From Cricetomys ansorgei (Eukaryota > Chordata > Mammalia > Rodentia > Nesomyidae): 64,000 bases of DNA. The position numbers were made by a program, and so were the translations under genes. Below, piece after piece: positions 46,095-58,060 of this stretch. The DNA lies in the NCBI GenBank assembly GCA_026225945.1, contig JAMJFZ010003581.1, positions 6,468,501-6,532,500 of the forward strand, read 5' to 3'. Within the stretch, counting starts at the first letter, position 1. Each line of letters starts with the position of its first letter. The notes under the pieces were generated by a model. That model was not told the origin of the DNA. It made no database searches and saw only the letters and a program-made list of their open reading frames with translations.

Positions 46095-46463
46095 ATGTGG
46101 GAGTCCAGTCAGATGGTTATAGATATATCTTTTTCAACCCAATTTATTATTTCCCCCTTAAAGTTGTCAAGATTCAAGTTTGAGTCTAGCTGGAAGAACA
46201 GTTATCAAGCAAAGGAGTGGTGTGTATTTTCCTCCGTTTCAGATCTGGTTTGCAATAATTTCCTGAAATCCACAGGGAATGCTTCAGAGAGAAGCTGCGA
46301 GACAGCTAATCAGAAAGAGATGCTCTTATGTTTAGATATATTGTGGAGTAGCAGACTCTCTTGGGCATATAGCAGAAGCCCTATTGGTTCATATATTTCC
46401 ACGGGGCAGGATAAAGCAGAAATAAGTGTCAGAGGAAACCTCAAATTGAAATTCTCAGAATAG
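46095..46463 (+). other. 122-residue open frame in single-copy DNA, function unknown
   Basis: This is the longest open frame outside repeats. The predicted product starts MWESSQMVID and shows no signal peptide, membrane helix, zinc-finger spacing or other motif I recognise. There is no obvious upstream promoter, splice site or poly(A) signal. Given 64 kb scanned in six frames, a frame of this length is close to chance. It is listed only because no repeat explains it. Confidence 0.15.
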
Positions 46464-46495
46464 GTCTAAATATGTGTTTTCTAATCCCCCCACCC

Positions 46496-46529
<34 letters not shown>

Positions 46530-47837
46530 TTGAGTATTCACTTCCTCTATTTCTCTTCATACTTTATAGTTTCTCATCCATTTAGAGTTTTAGTTTCAAC
46601 TTCTGTACTCAACAATATGTGAGATTAAATTTTTTCTTTAATAACAGCTGAATGGAATAAACCTTCTATGAAACTAACATTGACAAAATGAATCATAGAC
46701 AGAGACAAAAAAGTTTCATTTTTTTTTCAGTGTTTAGTAAGGAAAGCTATCACTAATTAATAAATAGTACGTTTCTGGCTTTGTATAAGCTAAGGACACT
46801 TGCATGTAGACTTGTACATGGATGCTGGCAGCTTCACGGGTTCTGACAACTGTTTAAATATGTAATGTTAAATTTAAGTTTACAGAAACTTGAAAAGTGC
46901 ATCTTTATCATTTGCTTTCAAAAAGAAAATAAATGGAAATGTGTTTGGTACATTCGTTAAATGAGGAAATAAAGAAAAGAAGACTACCTAAATATTTGTG
47001 AAATGTAGTACTAGTGTGAAGGGCTAACCATGTGTTCTATTGCTGTTAAGGCAAGGTTGTACAGAGACTTAGGTCTGACAGTGCAGAACCTTTAGATACT
47101 TTTGATTCTAGTAATTAACTCTAATGACCTAATAAGAAATAACCCTTTAATATCATGTGATCTACCTTCTAAAGACCTATACAGTTGTGTAGCCTAGTTT
47201 CTGAATCAAAGCTTCCTTGGAAAAGAAAAAAAAAAATACAACTTCAAGATCAAGGCATAGAAAACAGAGACAGAACATCTAAGAACAGGTAGGCATTATA
47301 CACATGAAGTAAGTATGATCATGCGTGTACTTTCTGTCAAACACCTATAAATCAGGCCTAATCAACTATAGCTCAATTGTCTAACATCTGTGCTAGTTAA
47401 AACTGGGTGTTATATTATTGACCGCAATAGATGGAGGACAAAAATATTACTCCATGTGCCACCAAACAGAGGCAGCCCCACAACAGTAAATCATTTAGCT
47501 CAAAATGCCCATAATGGCATTGCTGGTAAATGCACCAGTAAGCAACAAGGTCAATGCTACCCACTTGCTTACTTCCAGAAACGATTTTGTGATTGGCTTC
47601 TCTAAAGACTTTGACTATGAATGGTTTTCTGTTTTTAAAAGTTTGTTAAATATTACTATGTATTAGGGAAATTAGATAACACAAATACATAGGAAGAAAA
47701 AAAATACCAGTTTTGTTTGTTTGAATTTTTTTCAGAACTTCATCTCATAGAAATAGATTTTGTTCATAAATTCTGATGCAACTGTCTTATTATTTTACTA
47801 TCTTTTAAATAAAGTTCTCAAGTCAAAAAACATACAC
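46464..47837. other. single-copy DNA with a (GT)n
   Basis: (GT)n at 46496-46523. Otherwise AT-rich with no repeat family or gene recognised. Confidence 0.5.
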
Positions 47838-48043
47838 AGGAGGAGCCGAAAAGATGGATCAGCAGTTAAGAGCACTGGCTGCTATTGCAGAAAAGCCACA
47901 TTTGATTGCTAGCACCCACAGGACAGCTTACCATCATGGGAAACATCCATCACAGGAGACCCAATGCCTTCTTTTGGCCTTCGTGAGCGCTAGGAACACA
48001 CATGTAAAATTTACATGTAAAAATTAATTTTCTGTAAGCATAT
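47838..48043 (+). mobile_element. B2/B3-family SINE
   Basis: 'gaggagccgaaaagatggat' with cagcagttaagagcactgg is the tRNA-like head, then 'catttgattgctagcaccca', 'ccaatgccttcttttggcct' and a tail with ttacatgtaaaaatt. It is the first of five SINEs lying in the same direction. Confidence 0.9.
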
Positions 48044-48262
48044 GAAGGCTAGGGATGCAGCTCAGTTGGTAGAGTGTTTCCCTACAGAATGAAGCCTTAA
48101 GCTGGATACCCCACTCTTAATAAACCAGAAAGAAGGATAAGAAGTTTAAGATCATCCTCAGTTCCATAAGGAGTACATGACTAGTCTGAAATACATTAGA
48201 CAACATACGCACTCCCCTACCCCTCCTCCCCGCAACAAACAAGAACAATAAGCAAAATAATG
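48044..48262 (+). mobile_element. ID-B1 composite SINE (RSINE1/B4-like)
   Basis: 'aaggctagggatgcagctca' and gttggtagagtgtttccct are an ID (tRNA-Ala-like) head. 'agtttaagatcatcctcagt' and acatgactagtctgaaat are a B1-like right part. This ID-plus-B1 fusion is the structure of rodent composite SINEs. Confidence 0.75.
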
Positions 48263-48425
48263 TTGCTGTGGCCTGAAATCCCAGAACCAGCATTTGGGAA
48301 ATTAAGCCAGGATCAAAGTGACTTTGAAGTCAGCTTGGGTTATACAGCAAGTTCTGGGCAACCTTAAGTTACAAAACAAGGACCTGTCTCAACAAAACAA
48401 TACAAAACAAAATAAACGACTAGAA
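48263..48425 (+). mobile_element. old B1-like SINE
   Basis: 'cctgaaatcccagaaccagc', 'atttgggaaattaagccagg', 'gaagtcagcttgggttatac' and 'acctgtctcaacaaaac' fit a strongly diverged B1/B4 right monomer. Confidence 0.65.
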
Positions 48426-48507
48426 AGCAAAAGAATAAAAAATAAATATATGCAATTTTATTTGAAACAGCTTTTCTAAATTTCATAATAAAAATGTTAT
48501 ATTAAAG

Positions 48508-48625
48508 TGGACTATGGCAGCATAACACTATCAGTCCAGTAATTGGGAGGCTGATGCAGGAGAATTGCTAGTTCAAAACCAGTGTGCACAATATATAAAG
48601 ATAATATCTTATAAAACACAATAAC
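48508..48625 (+). mobile_element. old B1-like SINE fragment
   Basis: 'cagtccagtaattgggaggc' with tgatgcaggagaattgct and agttcaaaaccagtgtgc follow the old 7SL-derived SINE pattern. The right end is decayed. Confidence 0.6.
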
Positions 48626-48815
48626 AGTCGGTGGGGGCGATGCATGCCTTTAATCCCAGCACGTAGGAGGCAGAGGCAGGCAGATCTCTGTAAGGTTGAG
48701 GCCAGCCTAGTCTACAGAGTGAGTTCAGGACAGCCAGAGTTACAGTGGAGAAACCCTATCTGGAAAAACCAAAAAATAAAAATAAAAAACAAAATTAAAT
48801 AAAAGTAATTAATTA
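48626..48815 (+). mobile_element. B1 SINE
   Basis: gatgcatgcctttaatccca, gaggcagaggcaggcagatc, 'cctagtctacagagtgagtt', aggacagccagagttacag and 'gagaaaccctatctgg', then a long A-rich tail with AAT units. It is the best-kept and youngest of the five-SINE run. Confidence 0.94.
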
Positions 48816-51699
48816 ATTAAAAAAAAACACACTAGCTAGCTCATAGGCCTAACATATTGTAAATACATATAATGGCCTACAGGGTATATGGAAACCTCTC
48901 TTTCAATGAGTATGGAGTAAAAAGCAATCTTGCATATTTTGTTTCTGTGCAGGTAAGGGATCTAATCTGTCTTGAAAAATCATGATCCGCAAATTGTAGA
49001 ACTCATAAAGGTGATAAACTGTTCTATCCCTATTTGTAAAATCGTGAGCTGATAATATAAAGGAGCTGACATCCTCCAAGTGAGGCTGCTTAGCTGCTGT
49101 CATTAAAAGGAAGCAATGACGGTGATGAAGATGTGGGTGAGATCAGGCTCATATGATGAACACAACACAGAATCTTAAAACCCATTCAAAATATCGAGAG
49201 CTTAGTTTTTTTTATTTTTTCTATTGTTTGTAGAGTAAAGTTTTGATAATATTCCTAAATTTTAGGAGTAAATACATTCCTATGATGTTGAAAGATTTGA
49301 GAAAGCTCTAGTCATTAAACTCTGGGTTACACATAAAGATCAAAAATCAAGGAAAATACCAAGGTTGGCACATTTTTTTCCCCAAAGCAAGAGAGAAAAA
49401 CACCACTGTGGCAGCAAGAAAAATTATCTTCCAGTTTCCCCACATTTGATGCTTTTGTTTTTCAGTATTAGAAAGACACCCATGAAATACAATTTAATGA
49501 ATTTGCTAAAAACTTAACGCAGTGATAGATTTCCAGCTAATTTACTTATTCTTCCAAAATAAAAGCAGTAGGGAATGCTTGTTAGTGTTTAGCCATAGTT
49601 GCACAAAAAATGCAGGCAATATTTTCTCGTGACACCCTGGAGACCCATGTGGGACACAATATACAGACTCTGCATCTGACTCTCCACAGGAACTAATTTT
49701 GAAGCACCAGAATGCTGTGAATTGGCTGTAAAACAATGTTGAAGAAACTCAACATAGAACAGAAGGCACACTTTCCTTAGGAAGAATGCTGATAAAATTT
49801 TAATGAACTAACATGTTGTCATGGGGATTTGTTGCTATTCATTAATGCATTGTGCTGTTCCTCTATAGTTTTCCTGAAGTTGAGTGACAAATTGTCAAGT
49901 AGCTGCTCTGGTGAGCTACACTGCTCATTGATCCCTTAAATTTGGGGGGCAAATTCTTCTGGAGACTCACCCTATTGCTTGTGGGGTAACACATTTCCCA
50001 GCACCATGTGCACTTAATTGTATTTCAAATGAAACGCCATCTCTAGGGCAGGCCTTTGACTCTGAAAAACAGTAGAAATAATCACAGGATGATTGACAGC
50101 TCTGGTCACAGATGGGGACTACCACAGAGCCAGGGCTACCATACAAAATAGTCAACTGGTCGCCTATGAATTCAAATAAAAAAATCTTGGTGGAAAAGAA
50201 TAATTTAATTATAAAAACCATAGAATGGCAAACTCTTTGATTTTGCAAATAAGAAAGTGGATGATGCCCAGAAGGAAAAAGATCCATAAACCTGATAGAG
50301 CAAGGACTCTGGCTTAAGTCAATTTTCTTATGAGTGTCTTATTTCATTTCCAGTTCTTTTATATTTCTCCCCTGAAATTAACCCTAATAGTGGTATGATC
50401 TGAAGCCATTTCTCTTCCTCGCAGTAGCATAATCAGAAGTTGACCTATCAAAAGCTCTCATATTGTTTAAATGTACACAAGTTTATGATATAAACTGTCA
50501 GTGTTTATATTGACAGAACATCTAAATCTTTGAGTAAAATGATGCTCCGGGAAGATTCAGCATCTGTACCCAGTGCTTTATGCAGCTTCATATACTGCTA
50601 CATACCTAGATTATCATAAGCACAGGAGGATAAAAAAGCACAGTGAATGGGAAGATTCTGAAACACATCCTTAGCACACTCTGTGTCATTAGCAAGGAGT
50701 TTAAGTGTTGATTGATACTTCAGTGCCTCGGTAAAATAATCAGTGGACAGAGATTGGTTAGTTTGTTGTAAGTTCTATGACCCCACACACGTACATGACG
50801 TGATGTTATTTTATGTAAATTTATTGCCTTTTCACCTATGTACAACAATGAATGAACTCAAATTCATAATATGCAAATACATTTAATGTCCAAAGCAAGA
50901 CACAAAATACACACACAAAAAGAAATAATTCATCACCTTCTATAAGAAGAGCATTATGTTATAGTCTAAGTCATTGCTACTCTAGTACATAGCTACTGGA
51001 CCTTTAAGCAGAGAGAAACCTTTCAGCATTGAGAAACCTGAGTCCCCATCTCCACTCAAGACTTAACAAATCAGAATCTGCCTTTTAATAAGCTCCCCAG
51101 ATAATACATATGTACATTAAAGTTTGGGACGCTCTGGGCTACATCACAAAATGCCAATACAGTTCCTTAACATTTGTAGCCAATAATATATGTTACACAA
51201 CCTAAGCAAAGATATTTACGAGCACTTTCCCGTCTGTGGTTTCCTAGAAAAATAATTGCCACTATATGGTGCTTTAAAACAAGGTTTCCATGACGCGTTT
51301 AAAATCATATTTGTAAACTATAGATGAATGAAATGATGAATGAAAATAATTGTTATTTCAACTTCGTTACAGGGAATGCAAAGGTACAAGATCCAAGCAC
51401 ATTTTTACTTACTGACAGGCATATTGCAACATTAATAAAAGCTAGCATACAGTGTTATGTATAGTAACCATGCATATCATCTAACTGGACTTTCTCTACA
51501 GCACTTAACATATAGGCAGTAATGGTTAATCATGATAATGGTAATCACTTGATGGTTCACCATGATTTTCGGTTTGATGAGACTTAAAATCATCTGCGAA
51601 CTAATTCCTATCATATTTAGATTAGGATAAGTACAGTTGAAAGGCCCAACCTCAGTGTGTGTTACCGTTCTATGGGCAGAGATTGTGGACTAAATTAAA
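48816..51699. other. single-copy DNA
   Basis: Nearly 3 kb without a recognised repeat, unusual for this window. The open frames, including the 106-residue minus-strand frame at 49967-50287, show no identifiable domain. It could hold conserved noncoding sequence; that cannot be judged without alignment. Confidence 0.4.
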
Positions 51700-53075
51700 A
51701 ATAGAACATGAGTTGACCAAAGCATTCATCTCCTCTGTTTCCTGACAAGATATATGATGAAATTAGATGCCTCAAGCTCCCACTACTATGTGTGCCCCTC
51801 CATGATGGACTGTATCCTTGTACTGTGAGCCAAAATAAATCCTTCCTACAATACAGGTAATGAGTACAGAAGATTAGTGTCAAGAAATAGGACAATTGCT
51901 GTCCTAAACCAAAGCATATGGTCCTTATGCCTTTGGAGCTAGACTGTCGATAAATTGATAGACTTTGGAACTTTGGGTTAGAAAAGCTGTTGAACACACT
52001 GTAAGCAGAGCTTCATGAGCTCTTCTTATGGGAGCTTGGAAGACAATGTTATGAGAAACATAGGCAGAGGCCACTTGGCTCATGATCCTCCAGCGAGAAA
52101 TAAAGACTCTTATCAGGAACACTACTACAGCCCATTAATGGGACATCTATGAAAAGAATCTGATTGCATTCTTCTTGGGTTCTGAGAACTTGAGTTTAAA
52201 GATAATAAACTAATCCAAAGGGGGAATTTCAAAACAGGGTAGCATGCAGACTGTGTTCTACTTGCTGATCACTTCTTTTATTCACATCTATAGTGAGACA
52301 GGTCAAAAGTAGCACAAAATAAAAAAATGTGAATTGGGAGAAGAGAAATATGAACATTTAAATTTTGAACACTGTTGATGACTAGGAATTTTCAATTTTT
52401 AAAGAGATTAACATAATTAAAGTGAAACCTGGCACTTTCCATTGAAGTAATAGGAAAAGTATCCTGAGGGCAAGACCACACCCATGGAAGGCTCCATCCT
52501 CTGAAAAAACGAAGATTCATGTGAAAGGAGAGGGACTAAACCTAGAATTCCACTAAAGAGGTTCCCTGATCTTGGAATGCAACTGCTTAAGGCAATGTAT
52601 CTCCATGGGCAGTGCACAGAAGATGATGCAACTGGGCTACAAAGGGCCAGGCTCCAGTTCAGTCTGTCAGCAGAGCTTGGCAGTAGAGTCACATGCTATT
52701 GATTTTGCAGACATAAAAAATGCAACGTTGTAAGAACCATGAAGTCTTACACTGTGGTGCCAGGGAACACTGAGGACAGACAATGTATGGCAGATTTGAA
52801 GTCCTTGGAAGAAGGCCCAAGGAGGTCAATGGCTGAATTTAGACCTCAAGTTGAGGTCTTAATTGCAACGGAGACCTCAGTATTTTGGAAATGCCAGACT
52901 GTGGGACATCTGCCGAGGGAAGTTAGTGGCAGGCACAGAGCTTGTCCAAGAAAGAGGCGGTGTGTGCTGCAGGCAGTAGAGCTAACAGAATTAGGATACA
53001 TGCTTGTCACATTTGTAATAGTCTTTTTCAAAAGTAATAGCAATGTATTAAGAAATCAAGATAGTTTCTAATGTG
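51700..53075 (+). mobile_element. MaLR element: LTR 3' part plus internal region
   Basis: 51700-51865 reads as an LTR 3' end ('ccatgatggactgtatcctt', actgtgagccaaaataaatc with an AATAAA). It is followed in sense by MaLR-type internal sequence: 'gatagactttggaactttgg' with gttagaaaag, 'gggagcttggaagacaatgt', 'gcagactgtgttctacttgc', 'gcagatttgaagtccttgg' and gagacctcagtattttgg. MaLR internal regions are non-coding relics. The second LTR was not found. Boundaries are approximate. Confidence 0.7.
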
Positions 53076-53732
53076 AATTATGGACTCTAAGACTTGAGTC
53101 ATCTCAATGATCAAGCACTGATGTCTTTTGATTTAGTTATTTTCAAAAGCATGTCCTGAAATTAGATAATTCTAAAATGAAACAAGAATAAGAATTGCAG
53201 TCTGTCTTTGAAAAGTTAGCTAATTTGAAATCTAATACTAGGGTGCTACTGAAGCAAATTATAGCATATCTGTGTCCTAAAATATTAAAACTCATTAAAA
53301 TTATATTTACAATTTTTTTCTTTAATATAAAGGATGCCTATTAAACTAAAAGCACAGAAAAACAAAACTTGGAGTCAAGATATTAAACACAAAACACATA
53401 AATGTATAAAGGGAGACAGTCCACAGCAGACTCTATATATGAGATAAAAATCACACAGTAATCTAAAAGCAATTGTCTATGACTGCATTCTATTTCTCTT
53501 TCCTATTGATACTCTAGGGTACTTACCTAGAAAATGTGAAGCATCTTACAAATAACATTACATGTCATCAAAACAGAGAAAGCTATGTTTCATATTTTAT
53601 TTAATTTCACAAGTAAATTTCTACATTTTACTTATATTCATTTAGTGCATTTAAAATTCCAAACATTTTGCACCTAGGTCATTCACACTTTTCCTGAGTA
53701 GTCCCTTACACATGGAAAATATCTTTTTGAAA
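53076..53732. other. AT-rich single-copy DNA
   Basis: No repeat or gene was recognised. Confidence 0.4.
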
Positions 53733-54165
53733 TTATGGAAGATGGCTCAATGAGCAAGAACATTTTTTTCTGAAAGTTTGAGGACCTGAGTTTGAATCTC
53801 CAGCACCAAAAAAAATCTGGCCATGGTTGTACCTGAATGTAGTCCTAGCAATGGGGGCAAGAGACAGGCATAGCCCAAGAGCTTGCTGGCCAGCTAGCCT
53901 ATCCTAAACAGTAAGGTTTCTGTTCAGTAACAGCCTCTGTCGCAAGACAATATTGGACACTTGTCCTACGCTGGCCTTTGGTGGTGTGGGCATGGGCACA
54001 GTCACCTACAAACTCACAAGCATGAACTATACCTATCCACCACACAAACACATGTACACATATGTACAAATTCACACACATACACAAAATGCACATATAC
54101 ATATTCACACACAAACAGAAATGCACAAATATATACACATAGCCACACACATACAAGCACATAAC
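53733..54165 (+). mobile_element. B4 SINE with CA-rich tail
   Basis: 'aagatggctcaatgagcaag' (tRNA-like head), 'gaggacctgagtttgaatct', ccagcaccaaaaaaaatctg, 'gagcttgctggccagctagc', 'aacagcctctgtcgcaagac', then CA/TA-rich simple sequence from 54040 to 54160. A nearly complete B4, diverged in the middle. Confidence 0.82.
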
Positions 54166-54462
54166 ACACCTTTTTTGTATATAGCCAATAAGTACAGATG
54201 TATTATCCCAAATTCAACTTGTTAATTACCTGCTATCATATATTATATGTATATATCAGACAATTGAATTAATATTCATTTGTAACACAGAGAGGGTATA
54301 AACTACGGTAAAATTAAAGCCCGTGGCATATAGGTAAATCACATGATGAATAAATTTCTCAAAGATAGATACATACTGAGTTCCATTTTATTACTTCCTC
54401 ATTTTGGGATGGATATTACTTGCATGTTAAAATCCTACTTATTTCTTCCCTTAAAAATCTAG

Positions 54463-54680
54463 TAATAAGAGACTGGAAAGATGACTCAGTAGTTAATGCC
54501 CACTGGCTGCTATTCCAGAGGACTGGTTTTTATTACCAGTACCCACGTGGCAGCTCACAGCTGTCTGGATCCTATGGCCTCCATAGGCACTTGATCAACA
54601 CACACCTGGGTGTGATATGCAGACAAGGCACCTGTACACATAAAATAATGAAGCAATAATTTTTTTAAAAATCTAATAAT
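54463..54680 (+). mobile_element. B2/B3-family SINE
   Basis: 'gagactggaaagatgactca' with gtagttaatgcccactggc, 'attaccagtacccacgtggc', agctcacagctgtctggatc and ataaaataatgaagcaataa give head, body and tail in order. Confidence 0.9.
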
Positions 54681-56643
54681 AATAATTATGAATTATTCAG
54701 TATAAATTTCCTTTGACACTTGATTTTGAAAGCCTTTTTGTCATCCACAAGATACATCTCCATCCAATAGGTATGTTAATTCCCCTACAAATGAGACTTC
54801 TCAAAACTTTAAAAATTATTTTTAAAGACTTGCGAGAGTCTCCAGGTAATTTTTCCTCCCTAAAAACCTTACAGTAAACGTGAGGCAAGTCAAAAACAAA
54901 CAAACAAAAAATATTAAAACTCAAATTAAGTTCAGGTGATCTACCTATTTCCCCCATAGCATCATGCACCAGAAACTTGTGTTAGCAAAACAGAAACCAG
55001 CACTCAAATCCTTGCTCTAAATTTAGACAGAAAAGAATGTCCAAACAAGCAATAGGTAGCACCACATCATGTGATTCACAGTAATTAATTTGTTACGAGC
55101 CTCCATAAATAAAACAGATACTGAGTGATATACAGGCTTCTGTGGTTGGAAGCACCCTGTCTTCTCATTCCTGCCTTCCTCGATCCTGACATTATTTCTT
55201 GGTTACCAGTTGACAGTTCAGTGCCTTGAGTGTTGCTCTTGCTGTAGGGTTAGCAGGATAATTGACAAACCACAGGGATCGCATCCCTGAATGAGGATGG
55301 CCAGACTGTCAAAACAACCATGACAAACTCTCACATCAACTTCCACTGCAAGTCAAGGCTGTGAGGGAAAAATTCACCTTGGCAGGGCCAGATGGGAAGT
55401 CTTTAGTTTAAAATATTTCTCGCTGCAAAGGAGACTTCAGCAAGGAACTGAAATGATACAATTTTTTTTAAATATATGCCATAAAAAAACATTGCATGGG
55501 AATGATCACAATTAACTAGAACATTAAGCATAAATAAACATCTCTCTTAGTTTCATTATTTACTGTGCCTTTTGGACTTCATAAAATGTCTTTCACTTCT
55601 TGTAGAAGATTGACATATATTTGGAAGAAACCTTTCTGTATTGATAGACTGTGTCTATGAAATATCGTATGTCTGGAATAAGTATGCACACATAGGCAAG
55701 TGAACCAATCCAGTTCTATACATTGTATATAATTTGTTTGAGATGATCTTGTAAGTGTAGAACTGTTGCATATAGGCAATTCATATTAATAAGCAGCTTG
55801 TCACAAGTTGTGATTACCAATTAGAAGTAAATACACATTTCCATCTTAAGGAAAACAGTTTAAAATTGTTTCAAAAACTCTAACTAAATTTGTGACTTTA
55901 AACATGGTCTCTAGACTTTCAGACTCTTATCATAGATCTTTGAAATGACAGCTCAAGTGACATCTATTTATAATGCAGGAATATTCTCTGTATGAAAACA
56001 TAGATTGCAAACCGTTAAAGGGAAATTAAAATGCAAATACAAAAAAGGGTTATTTACTTAGTTCTGTGCCAGCTAACACATGGGATATGGACACCTAGGA
56101 TTAGAAGGATCCAATTATTTTTAAAATAGAAAATGCAAGAGCTTATTCATGCACCACTTGGGTCTTGGAATATGATCAAAATAGTTTTGGAATAGTTAAT
56201 CAGTATTTTTCCATCAGAGTCAAAATTTTCAAAACATTAAAAAGAAAGAGCAAGATGCATGAGTGAATATTATTTACTGACAGACACTTCAGCTTAACAA
56301 ATACTGAGATGTTCAAAAACAAGGATTGGAATAAAATGGCATTAAACTATCAATTTTTATCTTAGAAAACTGACATTTTTGAAAGTTTCATTAACATTTG
56401 TGAATAAGGGGAAAAACACAAAGTTTTGTGAGTCCCAACAAATTTAATCTTATTTTTCTGCACTATCTGTCAAAACATCATTCTGGAACACACTGTAAAT
56501 ATCCTCATTTTTATGCACATTTTGCTTGTATTTTTACGAACCTATGTCTAGAGTTGGTAAAAAAAAAAACAATCAAATAAGCACAGTTATGAAAAATAGA
56601 GAGATTTTCACAACAAGTATGTAATGATAAATGCCTATATTAA
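54681..56643. other. single-copy DNA
   Basis: About 2 kb with no recognised repeat. The part at 55200-55420 is less AT-rich than its flanks and could be a conserved noncoding element, but that is only a suspicion. An A run lies at 56560-56569. Confidence 0.4.
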
Positions 56644-56785
56644 TGAGCCAAGTATAGCAGAGTACACCTGTAATACAGCACAAAGGAGGGGTTGACGAGA
56701 AGACTTTGATTTTGAGGCCTGCCTTGACTATACAGAGAGACCCAATCTTACTAAAAACAAAACAAAATCAAATCAAACTTGAATT
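56644..56785 (+). mobile_element. old B1/B4-like SINE
   Basis: 'gccaagtatagcagagtaca' with cctgtaatacagcaca, 'gaggcctgccttgactatac' and agagagacccaatctta, ending in an ACAAAACA tail, follow the diverged 7SL-SINE order. Confidence 0.65.
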
Positions 56786-57450
56786 GCCTTCACACACACA
56801 GGCTCATGTAATTGGTACTAATTCCAGTACTGTTTCTTACACACACACAGTTGCCAATTTTTAGTGTTTTATAGTTTTTCTGGTTTGTTTTACCTTTTTG
56901 ATGATATAAAGGCAACACACATTCCATAGAAACAGCATGTCTAGTCTTTTCCTGTATTAGATATATGAGATGTAACTCAAGAACAACAAAGTGGCAATGA
57001 ACTTCAGCTCCAAATTCAGCAGGTAATGTGGCCTATGATACTCAATACCTCACAGTATTTCTGTGTATTTCAGTGTATTTCTGGCACTTCTGAATGCAAA
57101 CATCCACTATACTACATAAGACATTGCTGTGTGTTACTCTCCCCCAAGCCCAGCAGCAACCATTTGGGGGGTAGGAAGTATTACAACGGAGGCTATTTCC
57201 TCCTCCTACCTTTTGTATGGAACTCTGCTTTGTGTGGAGCCTGGGTGAGGGGATAGAGTATAATATGGAGATTAGAGGAGCTGTGAAGCTCTATCTATGC
57301 GACTTTAGGGAAGCTTTCATCCTTGCTGGATCAACACTTTCCAGTGAGGATTTTTGGAGAGAAGAGAACCTACACTATGTAAGTAATCTCTGAACTGTGC
57401 ACTGTAAGGAAGCCCAATACACTCATTAGTTCTCCTGTTATAAATAATCC
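56786..57450. other. single-copy DNA
   Basis: No repeat was recognised. The 76-residue frame at 57026-57256 has no identifiable domain. Confidence 0.4.
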
Positions 57451-58060
57451 TGTTCAGGGAGCACGGGTCTGCCACAGACCCATCATCTTAGATGGGAGAT
57501 CTGTGAGCCAATGAGAATGTACTAGATTCTTGGGAGAGTGTTGTCAGTAAAACATCTCAGTTTATTGAAGCAAGGGTGGTTACATTTATAGGAAAAAGGT
57601 AGAGAAGGGTCTTGGTATGCAGGGTGGGGCAATTGGTTAAGACAGGGATACTGGAGAAGCTCCATTTGCATGTGGAGCTCATGGCTAAGGGTCAAATCCT
57701 AGAAAAGGCTCTCTTGCATAAAGTGTGGTCTTACAGGGAAAAGAGAGAGACACCTCATCAGAAAATGGGCTCAGCCCTAGGCCTCCAGCTACAGTGTTCA
57801 AATAAGTACAAACCAGATCACATTTTTTGCCAATGACCTTCTGTGAGGCAGGCAGTACTTAGAATTTAGCTGGGTTTTACCAGGGCTAAGACAGTGGGGA
57901 GCAGCCAAATTCCTGCCACCTCAGAGTGAGAATTCCAGAGCTCAAAGCACATTTTGACCCACTCTTAGCTCTAGGAGAGTTCCACATTCCAGGAAAGTTA
58001 ACTTTGGTTGAATGGCGCCTCAGTTTGTCATAGTACCTTAGGTAGAGGAGTTGATATTGT
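57451..58060 (-). mobile_element. ERV-type LTR, reverse, ends uncertain
   Basis: An inverted AATAAA (57561-57566) and TATAAA (57585-57590) lie 24 bases apart, the same spacing as in the LTR at 41688. The left end has a 7-bp inverted repeat (gggtctg..cagaccc at 57465-57481). taatcc at 57445-57450 and 58061-58066 could be a 6-bp target duplication, but the right end does not carry the expected CA, so the right boundary is tentative. Confidence 0.6.

Noticed and set aside
58014..58026. tggcgcc as a retroviral primer-binding site
   Set aside because: Only seven bases match, and for a reverse LTR the primer-binding site should be on the other side. Treated as chance.
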